A stretch of 64,000 nt of DNA from NCBI GenBank assembly GCA_036395835.1, contig DASWCW010000036.1, positions 1 through 64,000 of the forward strand. The letters are read 5' to 3'. The position numbers and the translations under genes are program-made. Position 1 is the first letter of the stretch, and the number at the start of each line of letters is the position of its first letter. The notes under the pieces were generated by a model. That model had not been told where the DNA came from, did no database searches, and worked only from the letters and a program-made list of their open reading frames with translations. Shown piece after piece: positions 9,769 to 18,512 of the stretch. This DNA comes from AP-16 sp036395835. GTDB taxonomy: Bacteria; Pseudomonadota; Alphaproteobacteria; Rhizobiales; Xanthobacteraceae.

Positions 9769-11010
9769 CTAATTCGATCCCCCCGCGGCACCGGTTCCCG
9801 CGAGCCGGGTGGCGAAATACGTGGTGATGGCCTGGGCGATGGATTCGGTCGCCCGCGCGCGCCAGGCATCCGACATCAGGTATTTGAGATCCTGGCTGCT
9901 CGAAACGTAACCGAGCTCGATCAGTGCCGAAGGAACGTCGGGCGCCTTGAGCACGCGGAACCCCGCGGATTTCAGCGGATGCTTGTGCAATCGCGAGGTC
10001 GCCTTGAGCTCCCTGACCAGGGCGTGGGCCAAATTGGCGGAGAATGCCTTGGTTTCGCGTTGCGCCAGATCGATCAGGATATCGGCGACATCGTTCGGCT
10101 CGGCGCTCAAATCGACGCCGGCGATGACGTCGGCGCGGTTCTCGGCTTCGGCGAGCCGGGCCGCTTCGGCATCCGAAGCGGTCTCCGAGAGCGTGTAGAC
10201 GCTGGCGCCTCGCGACTCGGAATCTCGGTGCACCAGCGCATCGGCATGAATGGAGAGAAACAGCGCAGCCTGTCGCGACCTCGCCAGCTGCACGCGATCC
10301 GCGAGCGGCACGAAGCGATCGTCGGTGCGCGTCATCGCCACCCGGTATTTGCCGGATTTCTCCAGCTTGTCGCGAAGCTGCTGGGCGAACTCCAGCACGA
10401 TGGTTTTTTCGGTATCCCCGGTGGGCGCCACGGTGCCGCTATCGAGCCCGCCATGGCCCGGATCGAGCACGACCAGCGGGCGCGGATCGGCATCCTTGGC
10501 GTCATGGTCGATTTTCACCTGCGGCGCGGAACGCCTGGGCCGGTTCTCGAGCGCGATATTGCGCAAGAAACTGTCGCGATCGATCGCAGCCAGATCGAGG
10601 ACGAGGCGGGCCGGCTGGCCCTCCTCCGGGTCGATCACGAAGGCCTTTTCGACCCGGACTGGCGCGGTCGCGTCCAGCACGATGCGCGATCCGCCCGGCA
10701 TGACCAGACCGAAGCGGAAAGCCTTCACGAGACCCCGTCCGGTCTCGCCGAGCTTGGCCGGGAGCTGGAATACGACCTGGGGGAGATCCAGCACGACCCG
10801 ATAGGGGTCGGCCAGCGTGAAGGCGGAGACCTCGACCCGCTTGCTCAGATCGAGCACGAATCGGGTGCGAGCCTCGTCGCCCCCGAGCCTCGCATCGGTG
10901 GCGACGGGCGGCTCCGCCGCCAAGGTTGGGGCGGCCGCGCCTCCGCCGAGACCGGCAACGAGCAGTCCCCACAGCAGGCCGAGTGCCGAGCCTTTCGCGA
11001 TGGACCGCAC
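9769..11010 (-). CDS. amiC: N-acetylmuramoyl-L-alanine amidase with AMIN domain
   Basis: A 413-residue exported amidase. It has an N-terminal signal peptide ending near AAPTLAAEP, an AMIN-like beta domain (about residues 40-140) for envelope targeting, then an Amidase_3 domain with VVLDPGHGGLDSG (zinc ligand His186), TEKTIVLEF (zinc ligand Glu) and LFLSIHADA (zinc ligand His). It would cleave the lactyl-peptide bond of peptidoglycan during cell separation. The start is a GTG, supported by a strong Shine-Dalgarno GGAGGTGA at 11018-11025 with seven bases of spacing. It is the first gene of a leftward cell-wall cluster and is divergent from rne. Confidence 0.92.
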   Translation of the reverse strand: MRSIAKGSALGLLWGLLVAGLGGGAAAPTLAAEPPVATDARLGGDEARTRFVLDLSKRVEVSAFTLADPYRVVLDLPQVVFQLPAKLGETGRGLVKAFRFGLVMPGGSRIVLDATAPVRVEKAFVIDPEEGQPARLVLDLAAIDRDSFLRNIALENRPRRSAPQVKIDHDAKDADPRPLVVLDPGHGGLDSGTVAPTGDTEKTIVLEFAQQLRDKLEKSGKYRVAMTRTDDRFVPLADRVQLARSRQAALFLSIHADALVHRDSESRGASVYTLSETASDAEAARLAEAENRADVIAGVDLSAEPNDVADILIDLAQRETKAFSANLAHALVRELKATSRLHKHPLKSAGFRVLKAPDVPSALIELGYVSSSQDLKYLMSDAWRARATESIAQAITTYFATRLAGTGAAGGSN

Positions 11011-11105
11011 GGTTGATTCACCTCCGCGCTCTACTTACTCCAATAGGCAGCCATAGTTAATCGCCGCTTTAAGCAAGTCCTACCGATCCGGCACAGTGTG
11101 GCGGT

Positions 11106-11149
11106 TACGTGACAGTCCTGGGTTTCGTACGTGACAGTCCTGGGTTTCG
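11106..11149. repeat. Perfect 22-bp tandem direct repeat
   Basis: Two identical 22-base units stand head to tail at 11106-11127 and 11128-11149, each carrying GTGACAGTCCTGGGTTTCG. They sit about 100 bases upstream of the amiC start and 660 bases upstream of rne. This could be a duplicated regulator site or a small slippage duplication. No known binding motif is recognised. Confidence 0.8.
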
Positions 11150-11617
11150 CGACCGGGCAAGCGGGGCTTACCCTTGTATCGATGAACCCGTTACCCCGGG
11201 CCGGGAGCCTCGGCTTGCCAATGCGCGAGGGGGGCCGTAAGAAGGGCGCGCTGACGGTTGATAGTCCGGTTTTGCCACGCTTGGGCACCGAACAGCCACG
11301 GCCTGCTCCCGGAGGGGTTCCGGGAAAGCCGCTGGCGGCAAGCTCCCCGCCTGCGTGTGACGCTTGGATCGAGCGCGCGGGAGCGCCGGTCGGTGCCCCT
11401 CCCAGGGCAGCTGGAACGCATGTGGGTGAGCCGCGTGCCAGCGCCGCGGGCGTCCGGCCGACAGCATTCGAGAACCGGCGGCGGTCGCAAGCTGCCGCCC
11501 GTTACAGGTCGAAGACATGGTTGCGGCGCAAGATACCAATTCGCTTCGCCGGAGCGCAGCAGAACAGGCGGCGCGCAATCTTCGCCTCGTCCCCCTCGCG
11601 CAGGAATGCGCGTCGCA

Positions 11618-11650
11618 CCGTCGGAATGCGCTTCTCGACGGGGATTTTTC
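11618..11650 (+). terminator. Terminator-like hairpin in the rne leader
   Basis: CCGTCG at 11618-11623 pairs with CGACGG at 11636-11641, followed by GGGATTTTT. An overlapping small GGGA/TCCC pairing is also possible. It could act as an attenuator inside the rne leader, but the stem is short and the T-run only five long. Confidence 0.3.
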
Positions 11651-11812
11651 CCGCTGGCGCGACATGGCGGAATTTACCCATGCCGCCCGCGGCCGAGACG
11701 GTTTCGACCCTCCATTCCAACCTCGTTTGGGCGCGCCGCTCGCGGCGCCAGGTGTCGCGAGGATCGCGGCACCGGTCCCGGTCAAGATGGCCCGCCCCAG
11801 AAAGATCGATCA

Positions 11813-14629
11813 ATGGCCAACAAGATGCTCATCGACGCGACGCACCCGGAGGAAACTCGCGTGGTCGTCGTACGCGGCAATCGCGTCGAGGAATTCGATT
11901 TCGAATCGGCAAGCCGCCGACAGCTGAAAGGCAACATCTATCTCGCCAAGGTGACCCGGGTCGAGCCGTCGCTCCAGGCGGCTTTCGTCGATTACGGCGG
12001 CAACCGCCACGGCTTCCTCGCATTCAGCGAAATCCATCCGGATTATTATCAAATCCCGGTCGCCGACCGGCAGGCGCTGATCGCCGAGGAAGAGCGGGCG
12101 CAGCGCGCAGCGGATGCCGAGCTCGACCGGCGAGCGGGCCGGTCGCGTCGCCCCGTCCGGGCCGCCGCCGCGAGGCTCGAGGAAGTCCGCACCGCCGCGG
12201 CCTCACCTGAGGAGACCGAAAGCGCATCGAGCGAGCCGCAGCCCTCCGCGGCATTCGCGGTCGACGACGGTTCGCAGCCGGAGGCCGCGCCGGCGCCCGA
12301 GCCGACGCCGGCGGAGGAACGCGAGCCCGAGCCGGCCGACGAGCTCGCCGCGGTCGAGGAAGCCAGCGAGCCCGCGCTCGAGATCGAGCGCGCCGTCGAA
12401 AGCGAGCAGCCCGCCCCGGCGCAGCCCGTGGCGGAGCATGCCGAAGGCGGCAATGGTGGCAACGGCGGCAACGGCGGGGCCGTCGACGAGATCGAGGCCG
12501 AGGACGACGAGGCGGTGGAATCCGTGGGCGCGGGCGACGCCATGGAGGAAGTGCCCGAGCGCATGCCCCGCGTGCGGCGTCAATACAAGATCCAGGAAGT
12601 GATCAAGCGCCGGCAGGTTATGCTGGTGCAGGTGGTCAAGGAAGAGCGCGGCACCAAGGGTGCGGCGCTGACCACCTATCTGTCGCTCGCCGGACGCTAT
12701 TCGGTGCTGATGCCCAACACCGCCCGCGGCGGCGGCATCAGCCGCAAGATCACCGACGCGCAGGACCGCAGACGCCTCAAGGAACTCGCCCAGGATCTCG
12801 AAGTGCCGGAAGGCATGGGCGTGATCCTGCGCACCGCCGGCGCCAATCGCACCAAGGCGGAGATCAAACGCGACTTTGAGTATCTGCTGCGGCTGTGGGA
12901 AACCGTGCGCGATCTCACGCTCAAGTCGACCGCGCCCACCCTGGTCTACGAGGAAGGCTCGCTGATCAAGCGCTCGATCCGCGATCTCTACAACAAGGAC
13001 ATCGATGAAGTCCTGGTTGCGGGCGATGAGGCCTATCGCGAGGCCAAGGACTTCATGCGCATGCTCATGCCGAGCCATGCCAAGAACGTAAAGCCGTACA
13101 AGGACGGCCAGCCGATCTTCACCCGATACGGCGTGGAGAGCCAGCTCGATGCGATGTTCTCCCCGACCGTGCAGCTGCGGTCCGGGGGCTATATCGTCCT
13201 CAATCAGACCGAGGCCCTGGTCTCGATCGACGTCAACTCCGGGCGCGCCACCCGCGAGCACCACATCGAGGACACCGCGCTCAAGACCAACCTGGAGTCG
13301 GCGGAGGAGATCGCACGGCAATTGCGGCTGCGCGACCTGGCGGGGCTGATCGTCATCGACTTCATCGATATGGACGAGAAGCGCAACAACCGCGCCGTCG
13401 AACGCCGAGTGAAAGACTGCCTGAAATACGATCGCGCACGCATTCAGGTCGGCCGCATCTCCCATTTCGGATTGCTGGAGATGTCGCGCCAGCGCATCCG
13501 CACCAGCGTGCTCGAAAGCTCGACCGAGAAATGCCCGCATTGCGGCGGAACCGGCCACGTGCGCTCGGTCTCCTCGGTGACGCTGCAGCTGTTGCGCACC
13601 TTGGACGAGATGCTGATCAAGAGCGGCACCCACAGTCTGATCGTGCGCACCCGCGCCGATGTGGCGCTCTACGTGCTCAATCACAAGCGCGCGCACCTGC
13701 GCGAGCTCGAGCAGCGCTTCCGCATCGCCATCACGGTCAACGCCGACCCGAGCATCGGCGGGCAGCAGCCCTTCGTGATCGAGCGCGGCGAGCAGGTGCA
13801 CAGCGTCGAAGCGGCAAAAGCCATCGCGGCGCAGCCGACCGCGATCGTGGCGGAGGAAGAGGAGGAGCTCGAGCCCGAGCTCGAAGCCGAGCTCGAAACC
13901 GAGCCTCTGCCCGAGGACGCCGTCGAGCAAGCGGCCGAACCCGGCGAAGCGCCCGAAGGCGGCGAAGTCCCCGAAGGCGGCGAAGCGCCCGGGCGACGGC
14001 GCCGGCGACGACGGCGGCGACGGCGCGGCGAGGAACCGGATCTGCACCAGGTGGCGCCCTCGCAGCCCGAGCCGGAAGAAGGCGAACCGGAACTCGAGAC
14101 CAACGAGCAGGATGCGGGACTGCCCCAGACGACGGCCGAAGCCCAGGCCGAGAGCGAGCGTCGTCGTCGACGGCGAGGTCGACGCGGCGGCCGGCGGCGG
14201 CGCGGCCGGGAGGGCGAGGCGCGGGAATCCGAACCATTCGAGCCGCAGCCGACGATCGATTCCGAGCTCGACGTCGCCGTTGCCAATTTCGACCGGCCCC
14301 CTGTAACCGAGCCGGAGCGGCTCGAAGCAGCCGTCGAGCCGCAGCACGCCGAGCCACAGCACGCCGAACCGCGGCCGGAACCTCCTCCGCCCAGCGAGCC
14401 GCCCGCGCAGCAGGCCGAGCAGCCGCGGCGGCGCTCCACCGTGCGCGAACCGGCGCCCTTCTTCCCCGGCCAAGGCCCGGCCCAGCCGACCATAGCGCCG
14501 GCAAACGAAACGAGAGCGCCCGAGCCGGAACCCGCAGCATCCTCCCCGGATCGCACAGCCGAAACGGAAAGCACCGACCGTCCCCGCCGCACCGGCTGGT
14601 GGGCGCGGCGCCTCACCGGCAAGGACTGA
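11813..14629 (+). CDS. rne: Ribonuclease E
   Basis: A 938-residue endoribonuclease of the RNA degradosome. It starts MANKMLIDATHPEETRVVVV at the ATG at 11813. The S1 RNA-binding domain begins near residue 38 (GNIYLAKVTRVEPSLQAAFVDY) but is interrupted by about 170 acidic, low-complexity residues with a GGNGG repeat; the fold resumes near residue 253 (IKRRQVMLVQVVKEERG). The DNase I-like catalytic aspartates sit in LVSIDVNSGRAT and LIVIDFIDMD, and the zinc-link CPHCGGTGH follows. The C-terminal third is disordered, with arginine-only and glutamate-rich blocks, and ends in a GWWARRLTGKD tail. The insertion and tail suit alphaproteobacterial RNase E. Confidence 0.95.
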   Translation: MANKMLIDATHPEETRVVVVRGNRVEEFDFESASRRQLKGNIYLAKVTRVEPSLQAAFVDYGGNRHGFLAFSEIHPDYYQIPVADRQALIAEEERAQRAADAELDRRAGRSRRPVRAAAARLEEVRTAAASPEETESASSEPQPSAAFAVDDGSQPEAAPAPEPTPAEEREPEPADELAAVEEASEPALEIERAVESEQPAPAQPVAEHAEGGNGGNGGNGGAVDEIEAEDDEAVESVGAGDAMEEVPERMPRVRRQYKIQEVIKRRQVMLVQVVKEERGTKGAALTTYLSLAGRYSVLMPNTARGGGISRKITDAQDRRRLKELAQDLEVPEGMGVILRTAGANRTKAEIKRDFEYLLRLWETVRDLTLKSTAPTLVYEEGSLIKRSIRDLYNKDIDEVLVAGDEAYREAKDFMRMLMPSHAKNVKPYKDGQPIFTRYGVESQLDAMFSPTVQLRSGGYIVLNQTEALVSIDVNSGRATREHHIEDTALKTNLESAEEIARQLRLRDLAGLIVIDFIDMDEKRNNRAVERRVKDCLKYDRARIQVGRISHFGLLEMSRQRIRTSVLESSTEKCPHCGGTGHVRSVSSVTLQLLRTLDEMLIKSGTHSLIVRTRADVALYVLNHKRAHLRELEQRFRIAITVNADPSIGGQQPFVIERGEQVHSVEAAKAIAAQPTAIVAEEEEELEPELEAELETEPLPEDAVEQAAEPGEAPEGGEVPEGGEAPGRRRRRRRRRRRGEEPDLHQVAPSQPEPEEGEPELETNEQDAGLPQTTAEAQAESERRRRRRGRRGGRRRRGREGEARESEPFEPQPTIDSELDVAVANFDRPPVTEPERLEAAVEPQHAEPQHAEPRPEPPPPSEPPAQQAEQPRRRSTVREPAPFFPGQGPAQPTIAPANETRAPEPEPAASSPDRTAETESTDRPRRTGWWARRLTGKD

Positions 14630-14665
14630 AATGCGCGCGCGCAGGTTCGGCGCGGTGCGGAGAGC

Positions 14666-16729
14666 ATGATGGAAAGCGCCTGGGTCGATCGCGACGCCGC
14701 GGCGCTGGTCGATCATTACGCCAAGGACGGCGTTCCGGCCGAGCTCGCCTTGCGCGTCTACACGACGCGCTTGCTCGGCCGCGACCCGAAGCTCGTGCTG
14801 CACGGCGGCGGCAATACCTCGGTCAAGATCCGCGTGCGCGATCTCCTCGGCGAGGAAGTCGAGGTGCTCTGCGTCAAGGGCAGCGGCTGGGACATGGCCC
14901 GGATCGAGCCGGCAGGCTTGCCGGCCGTGCGCCTCGATCCGCTGAAAACTTTGCGCTCGCGCGCGGCGCTCGCGGACGAGGAGATGGTGCGCATTCAGCG
15001 CGCCCTGCTCATCGATCCGATGGCGCCGAATCCGTCGGTCGAGACCCTGTTGCACGCCTTCCTGCCGCAGAAATTCATCGATCACACGCATTCGACCGCG
15101 GTGCTCAGCCTCACCGATCAACCCGACGGCGCCGCGATTTGCCGCGAAGTCTATGACGGACGGCTCGGCCTCGTGCCCTACCTGATGCCCGGATTCCGGC
15201 TCGCCAAGAAAGCCGCGGAAATCCACGATGCGGATCCGAAGGTCGAAGGCCTCGTGCTGCTCAAGCACGGGATCTTCACCTTCGGCGATACCGCGCGGGA
15301 AGCCTACGAGCGCATGATCGAGATGGTGTCGCTCGCGCAAGCGCGGCTTCGCCGCGGCCGCAAGGCGGTGTTCGCCACCGCGCAATTGCCGCAACGGATC
15401 GCCTCGCTGGCCGAGGTCGCGCCGATCGTGCGCGGCGCCTGCAGCCGCAAGGACGAGAAGATCGAAGGCGCCTACCGCCGGCTGATCCTCGAGTTCCGCA
15501 CCAGCCCCGCCATTCTCGATTACGTCAACGGGGCCGAGGCGCCGCGCTATGCCCGGGCCGGCGTGGTCACGCCCGATCACGCCATCCGCACGAAACACTG
15601 GCCGGTGATCGTCGCGCCCCCCGAGGAGGGCAAAGGCGCCGATTTCAAGCAGGCGATTTCGGCCGCGGTGAAGTCTTTCGTCGAGAACTACGAGGCCTAT
15701 TTCGCTCGCAACAACGTCCGCTGCAATTCATCCAAACGCATGCTGGATCCGCTGCCGCGCGTCGTGCTCGTTCCGGGCCTCGGCTTGTTCGGGCTGGGCC
15801 GCAGCAAGAAGGACGCACGCATCGCGGCGGACCTCGCCGAGAGCGCGGTCGAGACCATCACGGGTGCGGAAGCGATCGGCCGCTTCGAGTCGATCGGCGA
15901 GGCCGAGACGTTCGATATGGAGTATTGGTCGCTCGAACAGGCCAAGCTCGGCAAGGAACCGGAAAAGCCGCTGGCCGGACAAGTCGCGCTCGTCACCGGG
16001 GCCGCCGGAGCGATCGGTGCCGCAACCGCGCGGGCGCTCGCCGGCGCGGGCGCCGAGATTGCTCTCATCGATATCGATGCGGAGCAGATCCGCGCATGCG
16101 CCGAAAAGATCGGCGGCGCCGCGCTTGCGGTACCGTGCGACGTGACCGACGGCCGCGCCGTGCGCGCGGCGTTCGATGCGGTCGTCGAGGCGTTCGGCGG
16201 AGTGGACATCGTGGTTTCCAACGCCGGCGCCGCCTGGCAGGGCCGCATCGGCGAAGTCGAGGAAGCCGTGCTGCGACGCAGCTTCGAGCTCAATTTCTTC
16301 GCGCACCAATTCGTGGCGCAGAACGCGGTGCGCGTGATGCTGGCGCAGGGCACGGGTGGCGCGCTGTTGTTCAACGTCTCCAAGCAGGCGGTCAATCCGG
16401 GGATGGATTTCGGTCCTTACGGATTGCCGAAAGCCGCAACTCTGCTTCTGGTCCGGCAATATGCGCTCGAATACGGCAAGCACGGCATCCGCGCCAATGC
16501 CGTCAATGCCGATCGCATCCGCTCCGGCCTGCTCACGCCGGAACTGATCGCGGTGCGCGCGGCGGCGCGCGGCTTGAGCGAGCACGAATATATGGCCGGC
16601 AATCTGCTCGGACGGGAAGTCACGGCCGACGATGTGGCTCAGGCATTCCTCTATCACGCGACGGCGCTCAAGACGACGGCGGACGTGACCACGGTCGACG
16701 GCGGCAACATCGCCGCGGCGTTGCGCTAG
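14666..16729 (+). CDS. Bifunctional class II aldolase / short-chain dehydrogenase
   Basis: A 687-residue fusion. Residues 1 to about 430 form a class II aldolase domain (GGGNTSVKI near 50; metal-binding HTHST). From about residue 437 a short-chain dehydrogenase begins (VALVTGAAGAIGAA is the nucleotide-binding glycine motif), with active-site Ser in FNVSKQ and YGLPK near 583-587. This architecture is known as a rhamnulose-phosphate-aldolase-like/alcohol dehydrogenase fusion and suggests a sugar alcohol or sugar-acid substrate, which cannot be named from sequence. Two ATGs (14666, 14669) are possible; GGAGAG lies just upstream. No sugar transporter or regulator is adjacent. Confidence 0.9.
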   Translation: MMESAWVDRDAAALVDHYAKDGVPAELALRVYTTRLLGRDPKLVLHGGGNTSVKIRVRDLLGEEVEVLCVKGSGWDMARIEPAGLPAVRLDPLKTLRSRAALADEEMVRIQRALLIDPMAPNPSVETLLHAFLPQKFIDHTHSTAVLSLTDQPDGAAICREVYDGRLGLVPYLMPGFRLAKKAAEIHDADPKVEGLVLLKHGIFTFGDTAREAYERMIEMVSLAQARLRRGRKAVFATAQLPQRIASLAEVAPIVRGACSRKDEKIEGAYRRLILEFRTSPAILDYVNGAEAPRYARAGVVTPDHAIRTKHWPVIVAPPEEGKGADFKQAISAAVKSFVENYEAYFARNNVRCNSSKRMLDPLPRVVLVPGLGLFGLGRSKKDARIAADLAESAVETITGAEAIGRFESIGEAETFDMEYWSLEQAKLGKEPEKPLAGQVALVTGAAGAIGAATARALAGAGAEIALIDIDAEQIRACAEKIGGAALAVPCDVTDGRAVRAAFDAVVEAFGGVDIVVSNAGAAWQGRIGEVEEAVLRRSFELNFFAHQFVAQNAVRVMLAQGTGGALLFNVSKQAVNPGMDFGPYGLPKAATLLLVRQYALEYGKHGIRANAVNADRIRSGLLTPELIAVRAAARGLSEHEYMAGNLLGREVTADDVAQAFLYHATALKTTADVTTVDGGNIAAALR

Positions 16730-16769
16730 CCTGCATCGAGGCGAACGCCGGAAGGCTCGAGGAGAAACG

Positions 16770-17225
16770 ATGCGTGCGGCCGGAAAAGCGACGGCGGGTT
16801 TGCTTGCGGCAGGTCTGGCTGCGCAATGGACCGCAAGCTCGGCCATCGCACAAACGCAGGAGCGATTTGTCGGAACGCTCAGCTGCGCGAAATCGACGTT
16901 CGCCAAGCCCGCCAGGCGCGAGCCGATCACGGTCGAGGTCGCCGGCGGTGTTGCCCGCTATCGCCATACCGTACTCAACGAGGACGGCACGGCGGGCGTC
17001 GGGATGGAGACCGGCGAGGGAGCGATCGGCAAGGACGGCAAGGTGATGCTCGCGGGAACCTGGAAAAGCCAGAGCGGCGTCTATTCCTACGAGGCGCGCT
17101 ATGCCGGCACGCTCGGCACCAAGGGCGAGCTGGCCGGCCAGCAAGCTTGGATCATCCACGGCCGAAAGGGCGAGCGCAGCTGCACGGTGATCTTGTCGAA
17201 GCGCGGCCGCGGTCTGTTGCGATGA
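16770..17225 (+). CDS. Small exported protein of unknown function
   Basis: A 151-residue protein with a clear N-terminal signal peptide: a hydrophobic stretch GLLAAGLAAQW and probable cleavage after SSAIA. The mature part is short and glycine-rich with alternating beta-type sequence, a cysteine near residue 39 and another near 137 that could form a disulfide. AGGAGAAACG just upstream supports the start. I do not recognise the family. It follows the aldolase/dehydrogenase gene by 40 bases and may be cotranscribed with it. Confidence 0.7.
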   Translation: MRAAGKATAGLLAAGLAAQWTASSAIAQTQERFVGTLSCAKSTFAKPARREPITVEVAGGVARYRHTVLNEDGTAGVGMETGEGAIGKDGKVMLAGTWKSQSGVYSYEARYAGTLGTKGELAGQQAWIIHGRKGERSCTVILSKRGRGLLR

Positions 17226-17279
17226 TGAAACGATGATACGTTATGAGCGCGGTAGCGAACGGCGCGACGGAGAAAATGG

Positions 17280-18035
17280 ATGGCAAAATCTGTGGTGCAG
17301 GAACAGTTCGGCGCCACCGCGGCGCACTATCTGACCAGCAAGCCGCATGCGAAGGGCAAGAGCCTCGAGCGGCTGGTCGAATTGGTGAAGCCGCAGCCGG
17401 GATGGCGGGCGCTCGACGTCGCTACCGGCGCCGGGCACACCGCTTACGCGTTTGCGCCGCATGTCGCGCGGGTCTGGGCGAGCGATATCACCGAGGAGAT
17501 GCTCGCGCTCGTTCGCGAGGAAATCGCCAAGCGCAAGCTCGGCAATGTGCGCGTCGCCTATGCCAAGGCGGAATCGCTCCCGTTCGAGGATGCCAGCTTC
17601 GACCTCGTGACCTGCCGCATCGCGCCGCATCATTTCGACAGCATCGCGCGGTTTCTCGACGAGGCGCGGCGCGTGCTCAAGCCCGGCGCGACGCTGGCGA
17701 TCACCGACAACATCGTGCCGGCGGGCTCGGTCGGCGATTACGTCAACGCCTTCGAGCGGTTCCGCGACCCGAGCCACCTGCGCGCGTGGACCATGGAGGA
17801 ATGGCGCGCGGCGCTCGCCGGCCACGGCTTTGCGATCCAGCACGAGGAGCAGGCATCGAAATCGATCGAGTTTTCCAGCTGGGCGAGCCGCCACGATGCC
17901 ATCATGCAGGTCCTGCTCAAGGCCATGCTGATCGAGACCACGCCCGCCGTGAAGTCGTTCCTGCAACCGGACGAAGGCGGCGGCGAGCTGACTTTTCACC
18001 TCACCGAGGGATTATTCGTGGCAAAACGAAAGTAG
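17280..18035 (+). CDS. Class I SAM-dependent methyltransferase (UbiE-like)
   Basis: A 251-residue soluble enzyme. The SAM-binding motif LDVATGAGHTAYAF lies at about residues 44-57, an acidic motif II (ASDITEEMLALV) follows, then SLPFEDASFDLVTCRIAPHH, typical of the Methyltransf_11 fold. The gene is preceded by GGAGAAA. The substrate is unknown; small-molecule methylation is the usual role of close families. It follows the small exported-protein gene closely on the same strand. Confidence 0.88.
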   Translation: MAKSVVQEQFGATAAHYLTSKPHAKGKSLERLVELVKPQPGWRALDVATGAGHTAYAFAPHVARVWASDITEEMLALVREEIAKRKLGNVRVAYAKAESLPFEDASFDLVTCRIAPHHFDSIARFLDEARRVLKPGATLAITDNIVPAGSVGDYVNAFERFRDPSHLRAWTMEEWRAALAGHGFAIQHEEQASKSIEFSSWASRHDAIMQVLLKAMLIETTPAVKSFLQPDEGGGELTFHLTEGLFVAKRK

Positions 18036-18077
18036 GAGTCACCTAAGGAGGAGTGGCCGCATCTCAGAGACTGGTCG

Positions 18078-18124
18078 TTCCGGCCAAGCGCGAAAGCGCG
18101 AGCGCCGGAACCCATGAACACCGA
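18078..18124. repeat. Palindromic repeat copy upstream of the GIY-YIG gene
   Basis: TTCCGG at 18078-18083 pairs with CCGGAA at 18105-18110 around an inner GCGC...GCGC loop, followed by CCCATGAACACCG. The same CATGAACAC core and GCGCGAGC stretch recur in the repeat at 49447-49565 between speE and speD, so it belongs to a family present elsewhere in this window. Confidence 0.6.
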
Positions 18125-18130
18125 TTTGGC

Positions 18131-18436
18131 GTGAGTACCAGCCGACAATTCTATCTCTACATTCTCGCCAGCCGACGCCACGGGACCCTGTACATCGGCG
18201 TCACCAGCGATTTGGTTCGAAGGATCTATGAACACCGCATCAAGGCCGTTCCAGGATTTACGAGGCAATACGGCATTGATCGGCTGGTCTATTTCGAAAT
18301 ATTCGATGATCCGACTTCTGCCATCGCCCGCGAAAAGCAAGTGAAGAAATGGCGTCGGGATTGGAAAGTTGCGTTGATCGAAGCAGAGAATCCGGACTGG
18401 CGAGACCTATTCGATGGAATAGCACAATGGGCATAG
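18131..18436 (+). CDS. GIY-YIG nuclease family protein
   Basis: A protein of about 101 residues from the GTG at 18131. The single GIY-YIG domain shows FYLYILASRRHGTLYIGVTSD (the two beta strands with the Y-YI and YIG-like tripeptides), then an Arg-rich helix (LVRRIYEHR) and a later conserved Glu and Lys/Arg-Trp block (EKQVKKWRRDWK). These small proteins resemble the UvrC nuclease domain and act on DNA. A GTG at 18053 would add 26 residues, but those are translated from the palindromic repeat and the Shine-Dalgarno there is too close. The coding sequence has visibly lower GC than its neighbours, suggesting transfer. Repeat copies lie on both sides. Confidence 0.85.
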   Translation: MSTSRQFYLYILASRRHGTLYIGVTSDLVRRIYEHRIKAVPGFTRQYGIDRLVYFEIFDDPTSAIAREKQVKKWRRDWKVALIEAENPDWRDLFDGIAQWA

Positions 18437-18444
18437 GCCGGTGT

Positions 18445-18491
18445 GCATGGGTCCCGGTTCTCGCTCGCCAAGCTCGCTCGGCCGGGACGAC
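18445..18491. repeat. Palindromic repeat copy downstream of the GIY-YIG gene
   Basis: GTCCCGG at 18451-18457 pairs with CCGGGAC at 18482-18488, around CTCGCTCG...CGCTCGG. With CATGGGTCCCGG at its edge it resembles the repeat upstream of the GIY-YIG gene and the one between speE and speD. Confidence 0.5.
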
Positions 18492-18512
18492 GGCGCGTGG
18501 GTCTGAACGCGG

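Larger units (their letters stand above)
11011..11812. other. Long amiC-rne intergenic region, likely rne leader
   Basis: About 800 bases without a convincing gene. It must hold the divergent promoters for amiC and rne. The frame that reads into rne is open from 11258, but this part is compositionally like non-coding DNA and the conserved RNase E N-terminus begins only at 11813. Visible structure is a perfect 22-base tandem repeat at 11106-11149 and a terminator-like hairpin at 11618-11650. A long structured 5' leader is known for rne in enteric bacteria, where it mediates autoregulation; the same role here is inference. Confidence 0.5.

Noticed and set aside
7418..9772. A plus-strand open frame of 784 codons opposite mrcA.
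   Set aside because: It is the antisense of a gene with a complete set of PBP motifs.
11258..11812. A 185-codon N-terminal extension of RNase E in the open frame upstream.
   Set aside because: The conserved RNase E N-terminus (MANKMLIDA) starts at 11813; the upstream part has no family similarity and includes a terminator-like hairpin.
12203..15598. A minus-strand open frame of over 1100 codons opposite rne and the aldolase fusion.
   Set aside because: It is the antisense of two well-supported genes. Its translation is Ala/Arg/Gly/Asp-rich without any family motif, as expected of open shadow frames in high-GC DNA.
18053..18130. N-terminal extension of the GIY-YIG protein from the GTG at 18053.
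   Set aside because: The 26 residues are translated palindromic repeat, the AAGGAGG lies only one base from this GTG, and the conserved domain begins just after the GTG at 18131.
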